NCBI GenBank assembly: GCA_964586815.1
Contig: CAZPIB010000001.1
Location: forward strand, 1-55,528
Length of the DNA: 55,528 bases
Direction of reading: 5' to 3'
Source: CAWUJK01 sp964586815
Lineage (GTDB): Bacteria > Patescibacteriota > Gracilibacteria > BD1-5 > UBA6164
Part shown: piece by piece, positions 29,197 to 41,139 of the stretch
How positions within the stretch are numbered: the stretch's first letter is position 1
Layout: each line of letters opens with the position of its first letter
Position numbers and translations under genes: made by a program
Notes under the pieces: generated by a model
The model's database searches: none
What the model was told of the DNA's origin: nothing
What the model saw: only the letters and a program-made list of their open reading frames with translations

Positions 29197-29924
29197 TTAT
29201 TTTATACTCTCAATTGTTACTTCAAAAATTAAATCTTTTCAAGCTAAAGGATGAGGATGTTGAGCAAAGAATTTTCAATCTTTTATTTCTATAATTTTTA
29301 AAGTACCTCAAGTTAAAGGAATTTCATTGTCTCAAACTTTTATATCTTCTCTTTTTAATCCACCCTCAGTTTCAATAGATTTTAAATCTTCTTCTTGTAA
29401 TTCTAATACGCTACTTTCTCCATAAGCATCTTTTGCTAAGATATTAATAGTTCTTGTTTCACCTAATTTCATTCAAATAACTCCTGCATCAAAACCAGGG
29501 ATCATTTGTCCTGCTCAAGCTATAAATTCTAAAGGTTTAGAATGCTTTGAGCTTGCATCAAAAATCTCTCAATCAGTTGTAGATCCAGTATAACTTACAG
29601 TAACTGTGTCTCATAGTGAAACTATAAGTTTATTTTCATCTGTTTTTATTATATTTTCAACTTTAACTTCTTCAACTTTAACTTCTTCAACTTTAACTTC
29701 TTCNNNNNNNNNNNNNNNNNNNNNNNNNNNNNNNNNNNNNNNNNNNNNNNNNNNNNNNNNNNNNNNNNNNNNNNNNNNNNNNNNNNNNNNNNNNNNNNNN
29801 NNNTTATATTTTCAACTTTAACTTCTTCAACTTTAACTTCTTCAACTTTAACTTCTTCTTTTTCAGTATTTACACAACTTGTAAGTGTTAATGCTAAAAG
29901 TATTATAAATGCTATTTTTTTCAT
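29197..29924 (-). CDS. SlyD/FKBP-type isomerase, lipoprotein (interrupted by N gap)
   Basis: Collapsing the gap gives a protein of about 190 residues. MKKIAFIILLALTLTSC is a lipoprotein signal with the lipidated Cys at residue 17. A repeat KVEEVKVEEVKVE (15 bases repeated, GAAGAAGTTAAAGTT) forms a charged linker, then the FKBP domain: VSYTGSTTDGEIFDASSKHS, LEFIAGAGQMIPGFDAGVIG, and the SlyD-type end HPHPLAGKDLIFEVTIES. It probably acts on secreted proteins outside the membrane. As written, the 100 N and a duplicated 55-mer shift the frame; with one copy removed the frame is continuous. The number of linker repeats may therefore be uncertain. Confidence 0.82.
29649..29858 (-). repeat. 15-bp tandem repeat encoding KVEEV units
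   Basis: Three or more copies of GAAGAAGTTAAAGTT (minus strand) encode EEVKV units just after the lipidated Cys. The exact copy number is blurred by the N gap in the middle. A repeat in frame can vary linker length by slippage without breaking the gene. Confidence 0.7.
29704..29803. other. Run of 100 N, probable artificial scaffold gap
   Basis: Exactly 100 N flanked by identical 55-base sequences (29649-29703 and 29804-29858) that cover the tandem 15-bp repeats of the lipoprotein linker. Same size pattern as the gap in rplV. The tandem repeats could also hide a true copy-number difference. Confidence 0.8.
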
Positions 29925-29949
29925 TTTGTATATATTTAAAATTTAAATT

Positions 29950-32900
29950 TTATCTTTTTATTAAAGATAATATATATTCTAAGAATTTTTCATTATTTGC
30001 AAATGATTTTATAGGGCTTCTTAAAATATGTAAATCCTTTACTATAAAAAGTATTTGTTTATCTAGGTTTAGAATATTTTTCATACTTTGTATATTTTTA
30101 TCTTTATTTTCAAATTTATAGAAATTTACTTGATAATTTATTCAGTTTTTAAAAATTTTTGTAATAAAGTATTTTCAAGCTCTTATTTTTAATTCTAGTA
30201 AATCAAATATTAAAAATACAGCTTCTCTATTTGGTATATTTTGTAAAAAATCTTTTTTAACCTCTTTTAATTCTTTTAAATCAGTAATTAATTCAATTTC
30301 TCTATAAAAATTTATTTTATCTAATTCTGATCAAAATAAGTCATTTGGAATATATAAGTCTAGATTTAAATCTATTTTTGTTACTGGATTTTTTGAAAAA
30401 TTTCAAGACTTTATTTTATGTGTATCCTGTAATTCTAAGATTTTTTCTTCAATTATTTTTAAATATAGATTTATTCAAATAGAGCTTGACTGTCCACTTT
30501 GTCTAAATCCAAGTAAATCTCATCATCATCTAATTTCCAAATCTTTCATAGCAAGCTCAAATCATGCTCAAACATAAGAATGCTCAGCTAATATTTTTAG
30601 TCTTTTAGCAGTTTCTGGGTTTATTGTTTCTTGTTTATATAATAAATGACAATATGCTTTTCTATCACTTCTTCAGACTCTTCATCTTAATTGATGAATT
30701 TGAGAAAGTCCAAATTGTTCAGCATTATTTATAATAATAGTATTTACATTAGAAAAATCTATTCAATTTTCTATAACTGTTGTAGATAATAGAATATCAT
30801 ATTTTTTCTTTTTAAAAGCAATAATTCTTTTTTCAAGTTCTATTCAAGGTAATTGCCCATGAGTTATTATTATTTTTTTTTCTGGAAATATATTTTGTAG
30901 TATTTTTCAAATGAAATCAATACTTGCTACTCTATTATGAATAAAAAACATCTGTCATCATCTACTAAATTCTTGATTTCAAGCCATTTCTATAAGTGAA
31001 TTTGAGAATCTATTTATTAAAGTGTCTATATTTTGTCTACCACTTGGAGGAGTTTTTAGAATTGAAATTTGTCTAATATTAGAAAGTGCCATATTTAAAC
31101 TTCTAGGAATAGGGGTAGCACTCATAGCTATAGAATCTAGAGAAGTTTTGAATTCTTTTATTTTTTCTTTATCTGATACTCAAAATTTATGCTCTTCATC
31201 AGTTATTATTAATCATAAATTTTTGTATTTGATATTGTTACTTAATAATTTATGTGTTCAAATAACTAAATCAATTTCTCATATAGATAATTTTCTATAA
31301 GTTTCACTCACTTTTTTTTCTGTTTCAAGTCTTGTTAATATTCATATTTTTAATCAGAATTCTTTAAATCTAGATTTAGCTTTTTCAAAATGTTCATAAG
31401 CTAGAACTACTAAAGGAACTATCAAAATAGATTGTTTTTTATTTAAAAAACTCCTATAAATAGCATTAAATGCTATTTCAGTTTTTCCAAAACCAACATC
31501 TCAAACTATAAGTCTGTCCATTGGAATAGGTTTTTGCATATCTTTTAAGATTTCATCTATTGTTATTGCTTGATCAATTGTATGAATATAAGAAAAGCTA
31601 TTTTTAAATATATCTTCTTTTTTTATATCTTCTAAAAAACTAAATCATTTTTTTAATTTTCTTTGAGCATATATTTCTATTAGCTCTTGAGCAATTTCAG
31701 TTGCCTCTTGTTTTGCTTTTTATAATTTTTTTTTCCCAAATTTTTCATCATAATCAATTTAATTTTGGATTTTCTTTTCATAGATATTTATTTACTCTAG
31801 AAACTTCAATTATTGGTACAAAAAGTTTATCTTCTTTAGCATATTGTATTTCTATAAACTCTTTTATAATATTTCATTCTAAAGGCTCTCTTTTTATAAT
31901 ATTTTTAAATATTCAAATTCAATGCTCAATATGAACTACATAATCTCAAGGACTTATTTTTAATAGTAAATCTAAATCAGCACTTAAGTTTTTCTTTATT
32001 CTTTTTCTTGTAAAAATTATTGATAATATATCATCACAAATAAATAAATTATTTTCATCTTGAAAACTTTTAAGATTATTTAATGATACTTCTATTATTT
32101 TAATGCCGGAAGAGCACTTTTTACAGGTCGTATTTTTTACTAAGTTATATTCTAAAAAATTTTTTACTACTTTTGTATTTTTTGTATATATTTCTATATT
32201 TTTATTTTTTTTACAAAACTCTTTTAATTTACTTGTATTGCTTATTTTTGGAATACTAATTCCTAAATCTACTACTGTGTTATTTTTATTTGCAATATAA
32301 TCAAAGCAAGAAAAATTATCTAATTTTGCACACAAGGAATCATAATACTTTGAGAAATTTAAATTATCTAAAAAAACAAAGCTATCTTCGTTTATTGTTT
32401 CTAAAAAATTATAGAAACCTGTAGTTATTTCTTTATTTCAATATATATACTCATTTTTTCATATATTTATTTTTTTAGTAATTTTTCAGTTTACTCTGAT
32501 TTCTTCAACTGTATTTCACCAGAAGCTAATTTCATATTTTCTTTTTGAATCACTACTTATTATTTTTAATATATCTCAAAACTTTCTAAAAGTTCAAGGG
32601 TTTTCATATTCTCAAAAGCTATAATTTAGTTCTACTATTTTTTTTGTAACATTTTCTAAACAATAAGATTTTTTTACTTCAAAGCATATAGAAAAGTATT
32701 TGATTTGATTTTCCTTTAAATTAATATTTTCTAGTATTTCTAAACTAGAAATAAAAAATCATTTTTTATTAAAAATTAAATCATTAAAAACTTCATATTT
32801 TTCTATACTTCTAAAATCTATTTTTAAAAAATTAAAAATCCTTTTATAATGCTGAATATCTTTATTTGTTTGTGTAATTAATAAAGCTCAATCTAATTTT

Positions 32901-32980
32901 TTTAGATTAAGGAGTTTTTTTAAAAATAAACTTTTTGAAAAAAAGTTTCAAGAATTTATATAAGAAATATTTTTTTTCAT
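29950..32980 (-). CDS. mfd: Transcription-repair coupling factor Mfd with an apparent frameshift
   Basis: About 1009 residues once one base is skipped. Mfd removes stalled RNA polymerase and recruits UvrA. The N-terminal 370 residues are a degenerate UvrB-homology region. SPGDYVVHIEHGIGIFKNII to EDKLFVPIIEVSRVNKYLGK is the RNA-polymerase-interacting domain. The helicase has GDVGFGKTEIAFNAI (Walker A), ITDEEHKFGV (DEEH box), AMSATPIPRSL, TVIENGIDF and QLRGRVGRSDRKAYC. Near 31726 the frame breaks. Upstream reads KIWEKKIIKS into nonsense; downstream the right continuation KAKQEATEIAQELIEIYAQR starts one base later, inside TATAAAAAGC. One A fewer restores the frame. Sequencing error, recent mutation or recoding are possible. 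The C-terminal UvrA-binding domain is short. Confidence 0.88.
32105..32138 (-). repeat. Dispersed GC-richer repeat, copy inside mfd
   Basis: On the minus strand AAATACGACCTGTAAAAAGT then GCTCTTCCGGC. It matches copy 1 (64-98) at about 26 of 28 positions and encodes KNTTCKKCSSG in the poorly conserved N-terminal part of Mfd. Confidence 0.55.
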
Positions 32981-33043
32981 TTTAATTTTGAATTTTAATT
33001 TTGTATGATTATAATAAGAAAAATTAAGAAATAAAGAAAAAAT

Positions 33044-33643
33044 ATGAATTTACTTATAAATGCACTTTTAGAAAATTGAAAAATAATATTATTTAATGAT
33101 TCTAGAAAAATAATTGCAAAAAAAGACATTAAAACTTTAAACAATGAAAGTGAAAAATTAATATGATATATTGATGACTTTTTAGATAGCAATAAAATAA
33201 AATATTGAAAACTAGAAAATATTGTAGTTTTTGCTGGTCCTTGAAGTTTTACTGGAGTAAGAACTATTAGCTTACTTGTAAATACTATAAATTTTATTAT
33301 TAAAAAAAATATCACTTCACTAAAATTTTTTGATTTATATGATAATTATCCAATAGTTAAAGCAAGCTCAAAAAGAGATAGTTTTTTTAAAAAAACTCCC
33401 TCTTCAGAAATAGAGATTATTAAAAATAATCAATTAATAATATATTTAGAAAAAAATAATATTTCTAAAATTTATTGAGAAAATAAAAATCTAATTCAGT
33501 CTATTTCCTTAGAAGAAAAAGAGACTACAAGAAATATAAAAATATTTGAAAAAATAGATTATTCTGATATAATAAAAAAAATTGAGTTTAAAAAAGAAAA
33601 GATAATAAAACCAATTTATATAAAAAAGCCAAATATTTCTTAA
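33044..33643 (+). CDS. tsaB: tRNA threonylcarbamoyladenosine biosynthesis protein TsaB
   Basis: 199 residues. TsaB is the scaffold partner of TsaD in making t6A37 on tRNAs that read ANN codons. VVFAGPGSFTGVRTISLLVN (about residues 66-85) is its signature; the first G of PGS is TGA. The N-terminus is a shortened ASKHA fold (LENGKIILFNDSRKI). The C-terminus is quickly evolving, as usual. tsaD and tsaE are outside the window. Divergent from mfd, 63 bases between starts. Confidence 0.88.
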
Positions 33644-33652
33644 AAAAATATT

Positions 33653-34159
33653 ATGTTAAAACTTGATAATCTTAGAGAATGAGAAAAAGTAGAAATGGTT
33701 ATTAGAAGACATTGGATTATTTTTGTGTTTTTAGCTTTTTATGGATTTATAGGATTAATAATTAATATCTTATTATACATACTTTTTACAAGTGGTTTAT
33801 GGTTAAATATTCTTACTATTATTTATGTTTTGTGATTAATTGTATATATATATATTATATGGATAAATCATGAACTTGATATGTATGTTGTTACAAATAG
33901 TAGAATTATTTGAATAGAGCAAATTTGATTTTTAAATAGGCAAGTAAGTCAGTGTACTCTAAAAGATGTACAAGAAGTAAACTCTAAAACACAATGATTT
34001 TTTGCAAATATGCTTGATTATTGAGATTTAACAATTCAAACAGCTTGAAATACCTCAAATTTTAAAATGGAGTTTGTACCAGATTCTCTTTGAGAATCTA
34101 GAAAAGTTCTAAATTATGTAGAAGAATATAAAGGAAATTTACATAAAAAATATACATAA
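33653..34159 (+). CDS. Bacterial PH-domain membrane protein
   Basis: 168 residues. Two adjacent hydrophobic segments (IIFVFLAFYGFIGLIINILL and WLNILTIIYVLGLIVYIYII) form a hairpin, followed by a bPH2-type domain: ELDMYVVTNSRIIGIEQIGF, LNRQVSQCTLKDVQEVNSKT, LDYGDLTIQTAGNTSNFKME. This resembles YdbS/YdbT (DUF304) proteins, of unknown role, often linked to envelope stress. Nine bases after tsaB, so in one operon. Confidence 0.8.
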
Positions 34160-34209
34160 AATGTAGAATCTAAAATAAAAAAAGTATTATATAATTTAAT
34201 TATAAATTT

Positions 34210-36633
34210 ATGAGTAAATTACTTAAGTTAATCACAGTATTATTAATCTCATTTTTTTCATTAAACTTTGCTTTTGCAAATATTATTGATGATTCAATTA
34301 CTCGAGAATTAAATCAAGAAAAAATAAAAGAACTTCAAGTTAATTTTAATTTGAAGAGTTTTAAAAGTTGTGAAGATATGGAAACTGTAATGGAAAAATA
34401 TATAAGAGATTACTGGAAAGCCAATAAAAAAAGATATATATGATCTCCAAGGATTTGGCATAAATGAATGCCCCAAATAGATATTATGCAAGAATCAGTT
34501 ATAGAAATTGAATCTATTTCAGTAAAAAGTTATGCCTCAGATCGTGATTGAAATTTTTCAAAAACAAATATTCAAGTAGATTGAGTAGATGAGGCTGATA
34601 TTATAAAAACTGATTGAGATTATATTTTTTACTTTAATAATAGATGAGATTTTAATGAAAATAAATATATTTATATAATTGATTCTAAAAATCCTAAAAA
34701 TTTAAAAATAGTTAAAAAAATAAGAGTTCCTGGTTTTTTGAGAAATACTAAATTATATGTTTCAAAAAATAGACTTACTATTTTAGCAAGTGGATATTCT
34801 CAAAATAAATATAAAAGAAACTGGATAAATAAAAATGCAAAAACTTATGTAATAGTTTATGATACTAGTTCTAAAGAAAAACCAATTTTAAAAAAACTAT
34901 ATATTACTGACTGAAATCTAGATAAATCTAGAAAAATAGGAAAATATTTATATATTATTTCAAATAATCATTTTAATATCCCTTTTGCTACTTTTAAATC
35001 TGAAAATGATATTAATTTAAATATTAATAACATTATTCCAAATAAAATTGATATTTCAAAAACTAGTGATAAATCAAAACAAAATTTAAAAATTAACTGA
35101 AAAAATTTACCATTTAATATAAAATCTGGAAATATTGCAAAATGTAATGAGATAAGCTACGCACTGCCAGGGCTTGAAACTTTAAAAAAAATTGACTTCA
35201 ATCCAAGTTATAATATTATTTCAGTAATAGATATTGAAAATACTGAAAATGAAGTTAAAATAAAAGTAATAGCTTGAAACTCAAGTGAGATTTATATGAG
35301 TTTAGATAATCTATATTTAACTAGCAGAATATATACTTCTTATAATTATAAATGTCCAGCTTGAAATAATTGTATAATGCCTTTTTATTATGGCTGAAGT
35401 ACAAATACATTAATTCATAAATTAAATATTTATGGTAATACTATAAAATATCAAACTTCAAATATTATTCCAGGAAGCCCATTAAATCAATATTCAATGG
35501 ATGAAAAAGACTCTAAGTTTAGAATTATAACTTCAACAAATAGATGGAACTCAAAATGAAATCAATCTCATACTGATTTATATATATTAGATAAAAATCT
35601 AAAAAAATATTCTAGTTTAAATAAACTTTGATTATGAGAGCATTTTCAATCAAGTAGATTTATGTGAGATAAATTATTTTTAGTAACCTTTGAGCAAATT
35701 GATCCATTTTTTGTAATAGATTTAACTGATCAAAAAAATCCAAAAGTAATTTGAGAACTAAAAATTCCAGGCTATTCTAGATATCTTCATCCATATGATG
35801 AAAATCATATAATTGGCTTAGGTTATGATGTTTTTCAAAATAAATGGTGAGGTATTCAAAACTGAGGATTAAAAATAGATTTATACAAAATAAATTATGA
35901 TAAAAAAGTAACTAATGTCAGTATTAACTGTGCTGATTTCTCTTTTAATTTATGTCCTTGAGAATGTATTAAAAATTCTTGTGCTTCTGCTTGTCCTCCA
36001 GAAGCTGAAATATGTATTTTAAAGTGTGCTCAAAAATGTGAAAATCCTGAAGTTAAAAAACTTTGAGATAAAGATTATATAGAGGTTGAGTTATTACACT
36101 CTAAGATTTTATGAGACTCAAGAAGTTTTACAGAAGCTATGAATAACCCAAGAATGTTTGTATGGAATAGAGATAAAAAATTATTATTATTGCCTGCTTC
36201 TATTTATACTAAACAAGCAAAAGATTCTCACAGAATTACAGATTTTTTTCAAGGATTAATTGCTTTAAATATTGATAAGTATTTAGGAATTACAGAAAAA
36301 TATAGAATCACACATATTGATTCAACTTGAATGAAGCAGCAAAGAAAAAAAGAATGCCAAAAACATATAGATAAAAAAAATGAAGCATCTAAATGCAAAA
36401 CTTTGATAGATGGCTCAACTTATTGTCCACCAAAAAGAAACTATCATATACCAGATTATTGTTTTGCTGAAAGTTCTATATGATCATATATAGCATCAAA
36501 ATCTTGGAAACTTAAAGATAGTTTCATAAGTAGAGCACTTTGGATTTGAGATACTAGTTTTGCAATTAGTAATAATAAAATCACAAGTCATAATTTAGAA
36601 TCTTGAAAAAAAATATGAGAAGTTTTATATTAA
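34210..36633 (+). CDS. Secreted beta-propeller protein (Beta_propel/COG4880 type)
   Basis: 807 residues. Signal peptide MSKLLKLITVLLISFFSLNF with cleavage after AFA. The region TNIQVDGVDEADIIKTDGDY (about residues 118-137) is the hallmark of the secreted C-terminal beta-propeller family PF09826, which continues with blades such as VYDTSSKEKPILKKL, LVTFEQIDPFFVIDLTDQKN and HPYDENHIIGLGYD. An unusual Cys-rich insert (NCADFSFNLCPGECIKNSCA, SACPPEAEICILKCAQKCE, about 578-617) with eleven Cys interrupts the propeller. A second Cys cluster is near 720-750. It probably sits outside the cell; ligand unknown. Length is larger than typical members. Confidence 0.82.
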
Positions 36634-36688
36634 ATATTTTGTATTTGTTCTATTCACATATTTCATATATTTACAGGAGATAATTATT
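36634..36688. other. Convergent intergenic region
   Basis: 55 bases between the beta-propeller stop and the pilT stop. TTTGTATTTGTTC and later A/T sequence; no strong hairpin found. Confidence 0.3.
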
Positions 36689-37768
36689 TTATAAAGCTTC
36701 TTTTATTAACTTAGGATTATTAGCATATTTTAATCATTCTTCTTCTGTTATAAATCACATTTGAATAAGATCAATTATATCTTTTTCAAGAAGTTGCATT
36801 GATTGTCTTGATCCCATTTGTATTAGTGAAGGCAGTTGATGAATTTCATTTTCTCTTATGATATTTGATACTGCTCAATTATTTACAAGAATTTCTTTTA
36901 CTAATTTTACTCAGGTTCAATCTCTTGACGTTAATAATCTTTGAGAAAAAATTGCTACAAGAGAATCAGCAAGTTGCATTCTTACTTGATTTTTTGCTGG
37001 TCAATCAAAACTATCTATTATTCTAGTTATTGTTTGATGTGCTCATCTAGTATGAAGTGTAGATAACACAAGATGACAAGTTTCATCTAAAGTAAGTGCC
37101 ATAGCTATTTCCTCTTTAGTTCTCATTTCTCAAAAAAATATAACTTGGGGATTTTGTCTCATTGCTCACATAAGTGCTGTTTTATAATCTGGAACATCTT
37201 TTCAAATTTCTTTATGTTCAATAATTGATTTTTTATGTGCATGTACATATTCTATAGGGTCTTCTATTGTAATTATATGCTTTGTATAATTTTCATTAAT
37301 ATAATCAATCATAGCTGCAAGGGTTGTAGTTTTTCAAGATCCAGTAGGTCATGTTATTAATACTAATCATTGTCCTAATTTTGTAACATTTTTATAAATA
37401 TCTGGTAAATTAAGATTCTCAATATTTGGAATATTAGCTGTTAATAGCCTTAAGACTATCATATAGTTTGATAATTGAAAACTTATATTTACTCTAAATC
37501 TTCTATTTCAAAAAGAAAATGAAAAATCTAAGTTTTTTGTTTTCATTAATATATCATGCTGATCTTCTGTTATTATTGATTGAGAAAATTCTAAAGTATC
37601 TTTCCATTTTAATTTATCAACTCACTCATTTATATATATAATTTCTCATCAAATTTTTATGGAAGGGTATGTTCAAACAGTGATATACATATCACTTCAT
37701 TCATTATCAATCATTACTTGTAATAACTGATCTTTTAGTTTATTTTCTTTTAGTATAAAATTTTCCAT
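36689..37768 (-). CDS. pilT: Type IV pilus retraction ATPase PilT
   Basis: 359 residues. PilT depolymerises the pilus, pulling on attached surfaces or DNA. Walker A is GPTGSGKTTTLAAMIDYI (G before K is TGA). Next come the Asp box ITIEDPIEYVH, Walker B-like VIFFGEMRTKEEIAMAL (usual form GEMRD) and the His box STLHTRGAHQTITRIID. It ends with FITEEEGLKYANNPKL, matching the PilT C-terminus. Last gene of the pil cluster, 16 bases after pilC. Confidence 0.95.
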
Positions 37769-37784
37769 TTTCCATTTTTTAGGA

Positions 37785-39179
37785 TTATAAATTTTGAGCA
37801 ACACTACCCATTTCAAAGAATGGCATCATAATTGCAATTATGATTGCACCAACTAAGAATCATACTATTATTATAATAACAGGTTCCATCATGGTTGAAA
37901 GATTTCAAATATATCTTTTTAATTCTCAATTATAACTTCTTCACATTTTTTTAAGAGAAGTTGATAGGGTTCAAGTTTCTTCTCAGGTAGCAATTACATA
38001 AGCAAATTCTTCTGTAAATAATTTATTAATATAAACACTTGACTCATATTCTAAATTTAATCAAAGAGACTTAGAAATTGGAAGTCATACCTCTACTTCA
38101 TTTTTTATTCTAATTAATTCTTTTTTATAAGCTAGATTTCATACAACTTGACTAGATACCTTAAGTGATTCAAGCAATAATACTCAAGAATCAAGAAGTA
38201 TAGTAAATGATTTGATAAAATATACTACATTTGACTGCCTTACAACAAAACCAAAAATAGGTAAATTAATAGCTATTTTAGAAAAAATACTTTTTCATAT
38301 ATATGTTTTATTTATTAATTTATATACTATTATGAGTAGTATAAGTAAAAAAACTATATATATTCACTTTGAGCTTACATGACAAGATTTTTGTCAATTT
38401 TCTATTTGAGTTTTTCATTCAAAAAATCTTACTGGATTTTTTAGTGTTTTTCTGGGATTATTAGGATCAGGAACAAATTCAAATTCTGTAAAATTACATA
38501 CATTTCAAATATATTGTATTTCTTCTCAAGATTTAGTAAAACCTCATATAAATCTAGAAATATTTAATATTACTTGAGTTGGTTTTGGAAGAGAAGCTCA
38601 AGCTGAAGCAAAAGAATCCGTTACTCTAGGAACAATAAATATCATCATAAATATAACCATAACTAATGTTAGTATCAATAATATTGCAGGATAAATCATT
38701 GCTCACTTTACTTTTGCTTTTAGCTCAATATTTTCAAGCATTGTTGTATCAAGCTCATCAAGTATCTGAGATAATTTTCAAGTTTTTTCTCATACTTTTA
38801 CAAGAGAAACAGTTAGATTATCAAATACTTTTGGATAACTAGACATTGTTTCATTTATAGCTATTCAGTGATCAATATTATCTTTTATTTCAATAACTAT
38901 TCTTTTTAAATAAGGATTTTTTATTTGTTTAACAAGTATATTTAGTGCTCACTTTACATCAATTCAAGAATTTAGAAATATTCAAAATTTATTTATAAAT
39001 TGCCATACTTCTTTTGAACTTACACTTTCAAATAATCTAATTTCAAAACTTCAAGATTTTTTATTTTTTTTATTTGAGATAGTATTTTGTTTTTTTCTTG
39101 CCTCAGTTAAAAGCTCAACAAATTTATCATTATTGAAGTTTCAGTACTTATCATAAAATTTTTTTTTAAATAATCCCAT
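37785..39179 (-). CDS. pilC: Type IV pilus inner-membrane platform protein PilC
   Basis: 464 residues, with two T2SSF domains. The first (about residues 45-190) has VWQFINKFGIFLNSGIDVKG and ends with a long hydrophobic stretch (YPAILLILTLVMVIFMMIFI). The second (about 310-460) has NVVYFIKSFTILLDSGVLLL and AYVIATGEETGTLSTSLKKM, closing with VIIIIVGFLVGAIIIAIMMP. Between them is an insert of about 45 residues with two Cys (VCNFTEFEFVPDPNNP ... KSCHV) not seen in ordinary PilC. PilC connects the ATPases to the pilin base. Confidence 0.94.
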
Positions 39180-39196
39180 TATATTTATTTATTTTT

Positions 39197-41131
39197 TTAT
39201 ATATTTCAATCTTTTGATATAATTTCTTCTGATTCAGCTATTACAGTAGAATAATCTCACTTTTTAAGAAGAGCTTTTATTATATTGTATTTATTTTGTA
39301 ATCTATCTTCTTTTAGTGATATTTTATATTCTTGCTGATTTTCAATTGCTTTTTTAAGGTAAAAATTTATTTTTTTATCTATAAATCAATCTTTTATATG
39401 CCTAATTGCTTCTTGCTTTAATTTTAAAATTTCTCATGTTAACCATAACTGCTCTAATTGTTTTATTATACTTTTTATTTGTTTTTGTTTTTTTAATTCT
39501 TTTAATTCTTCTTTAATTGTATTTCTTGTTGTTCATTTTATATTATTAATTTCTTTTTTAGAAAATTTAGATGCTTCTCATATTTCTTCTAAAAATTTTT
39601 TTGTATTATTAATTTCATCTTTATTTTCATTTCTTTTTAGTAGTAAAATTGTAAGATCATCATTAAAATTTGCTCCTGCTCTAAAAATTTTTACATTTTC
39701 TATTAAATAATTATGTATATCTTTTATATTTTCTTTTTTATAAGATATTGCTATATTTTTAAATGCATCTTCTAACCTTTTTAATCAATAAAATTGTCAA
39801 TCAGGAGATTTAGCCTCAATTAATCAATCACTATAAGTTAATAAAATATCTCAATCTTCCATTTCTATACTTTTTAATTTTATATCTTCATAATTTTTAA
39901 TTAATCTTATTCATGCAGCTAATCATCAAGGAATAATTTTTTCAACAGTTTTAGTTTTATTTCTATATATAAATATAGGTTCATGTCATAGTCAGATAAA
40001 ATTTATTTTTGCTACATTTTCTTTAAATATTTCAAAAAATATTCAAGTTATAAAATTCATAGACTTCAAGTCTTGTTTTAATCAATTATTTATCTCATAA
40101 ATTAGCTCTTTAAATGATTTATACTCTACAAATTTATTGAAAAATCTTGTAAGAAGAGTAATTATGAATCATGCCTTAATTCAATGTCCTGTTGCATCAC
40201 CTATAAAAAAAGTATATTTCTTTTTTATTTCATTAAATCAAAAAGTATCACCAGAGATTTTCTCAGCTCACAGTATTTTTCAATACATCTCATATCAAAG
40301 CATATTATCTTTTATTATTTCTTTTACTAATCATTTATGGATATTTTCTAACTTCGAAGTTGCTATATCATTTTTTACTTTATTTTGCTCATCAATAAGT
40401 AAAGTAATTTCATCTAAAAGTTTTTTATTTTCTATTTTTTTTTGTATTTTTTTATAAAAATTTAATTTTTCTTTTATTTTTAATATAAATGGTAAAGAAT
40501 TTTTTTTTGATAATTTATTATTATTTTCAATATTAATATTGCTAGTATTTCATATTAATTTTAATGCTTCAAGTTTAGAGTTTTGATTTAATTTTTTTTC
40601 TTGCTTTTCTTTTTCTTTTTCTATATGTTTTAATATTATTTTTTTCTCTATATTATAAAATTTTATTACAATTTCTTTTCAAGAATTCTCATTTAAAAAT
40701 TGTGATAATAATTTAAGTGCTTCTGATCATTTTCATATTTCAGATAAAGTTTTAATTTCAGTTTTAATTATTTGAAATCTTAATTTAAATTTTTCTTTTT
40801 CTATTTTTTTATTGTATTTTTCTTTTTTTATTGATAATTCTCTTTTTAGTTTATCTAATTCTTTTTGTTTTTTTAAAAACTTAATTTTAATATTTTCCCT
40901 TTCTTTATTTATTTTATAATTATCTGAAGAATCATCTATTCTACTTAAAATATATTTATATGATTCTAGTTCTTTTTTTGAAATTTCACTAATAGCTTTT
41001 TCAGCTTTTTCCCACTGCAAAGTAATAATAAAAAACTTTATTGTTTTTATTACTTCTTTATAATCTCTGATATTTTCAGTATTTATTTTTTTATTTTTTA
41101 GTTTTGTTTTATTTTTTAAAAAATCAAACAT
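39197..41131 (-). CDS. SpoIIE/RsbU-type serine phosphatase with flanking TPR-like helices
   Basis: 644 residues, cytoplasmic, no membrane segment. The middle part (about residues 250-460) is a PP2C/SpoIIE phosphatase: ILGAEKISGDTFGF (metal Asp), YTFFIGDATGHGIKAGFIIT, GLGHEPIFIYRN, GDILLTYSDGLIEAKSPDGQ and FNDDLTILLL. The N-terminal 190 residues are helical, with WEKAEKAISEI and SEALKLLSQFL resembling TPR helices, and a Lys/Glu coiled coil. The C-terminus again has KKGDYSTVIAESEEIISK. SpoIIE-type enzymes dephosphorylate anti-sigma-factor antagonists; no such partner is in the window. The gene is between pilB and pilC with 8 and 17 bases spacing, so a role in pilus control is likely. Confidence 0.85.
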
Positions 41132-41139
41132 ATTTTTTA

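Noticed and set aside
29606..29821. Serine/threonine-rich plus-strand frame over the N gap
   Set aside because: It is the antisense of the KVEEV repeats of the lipoprotein and of the N run.
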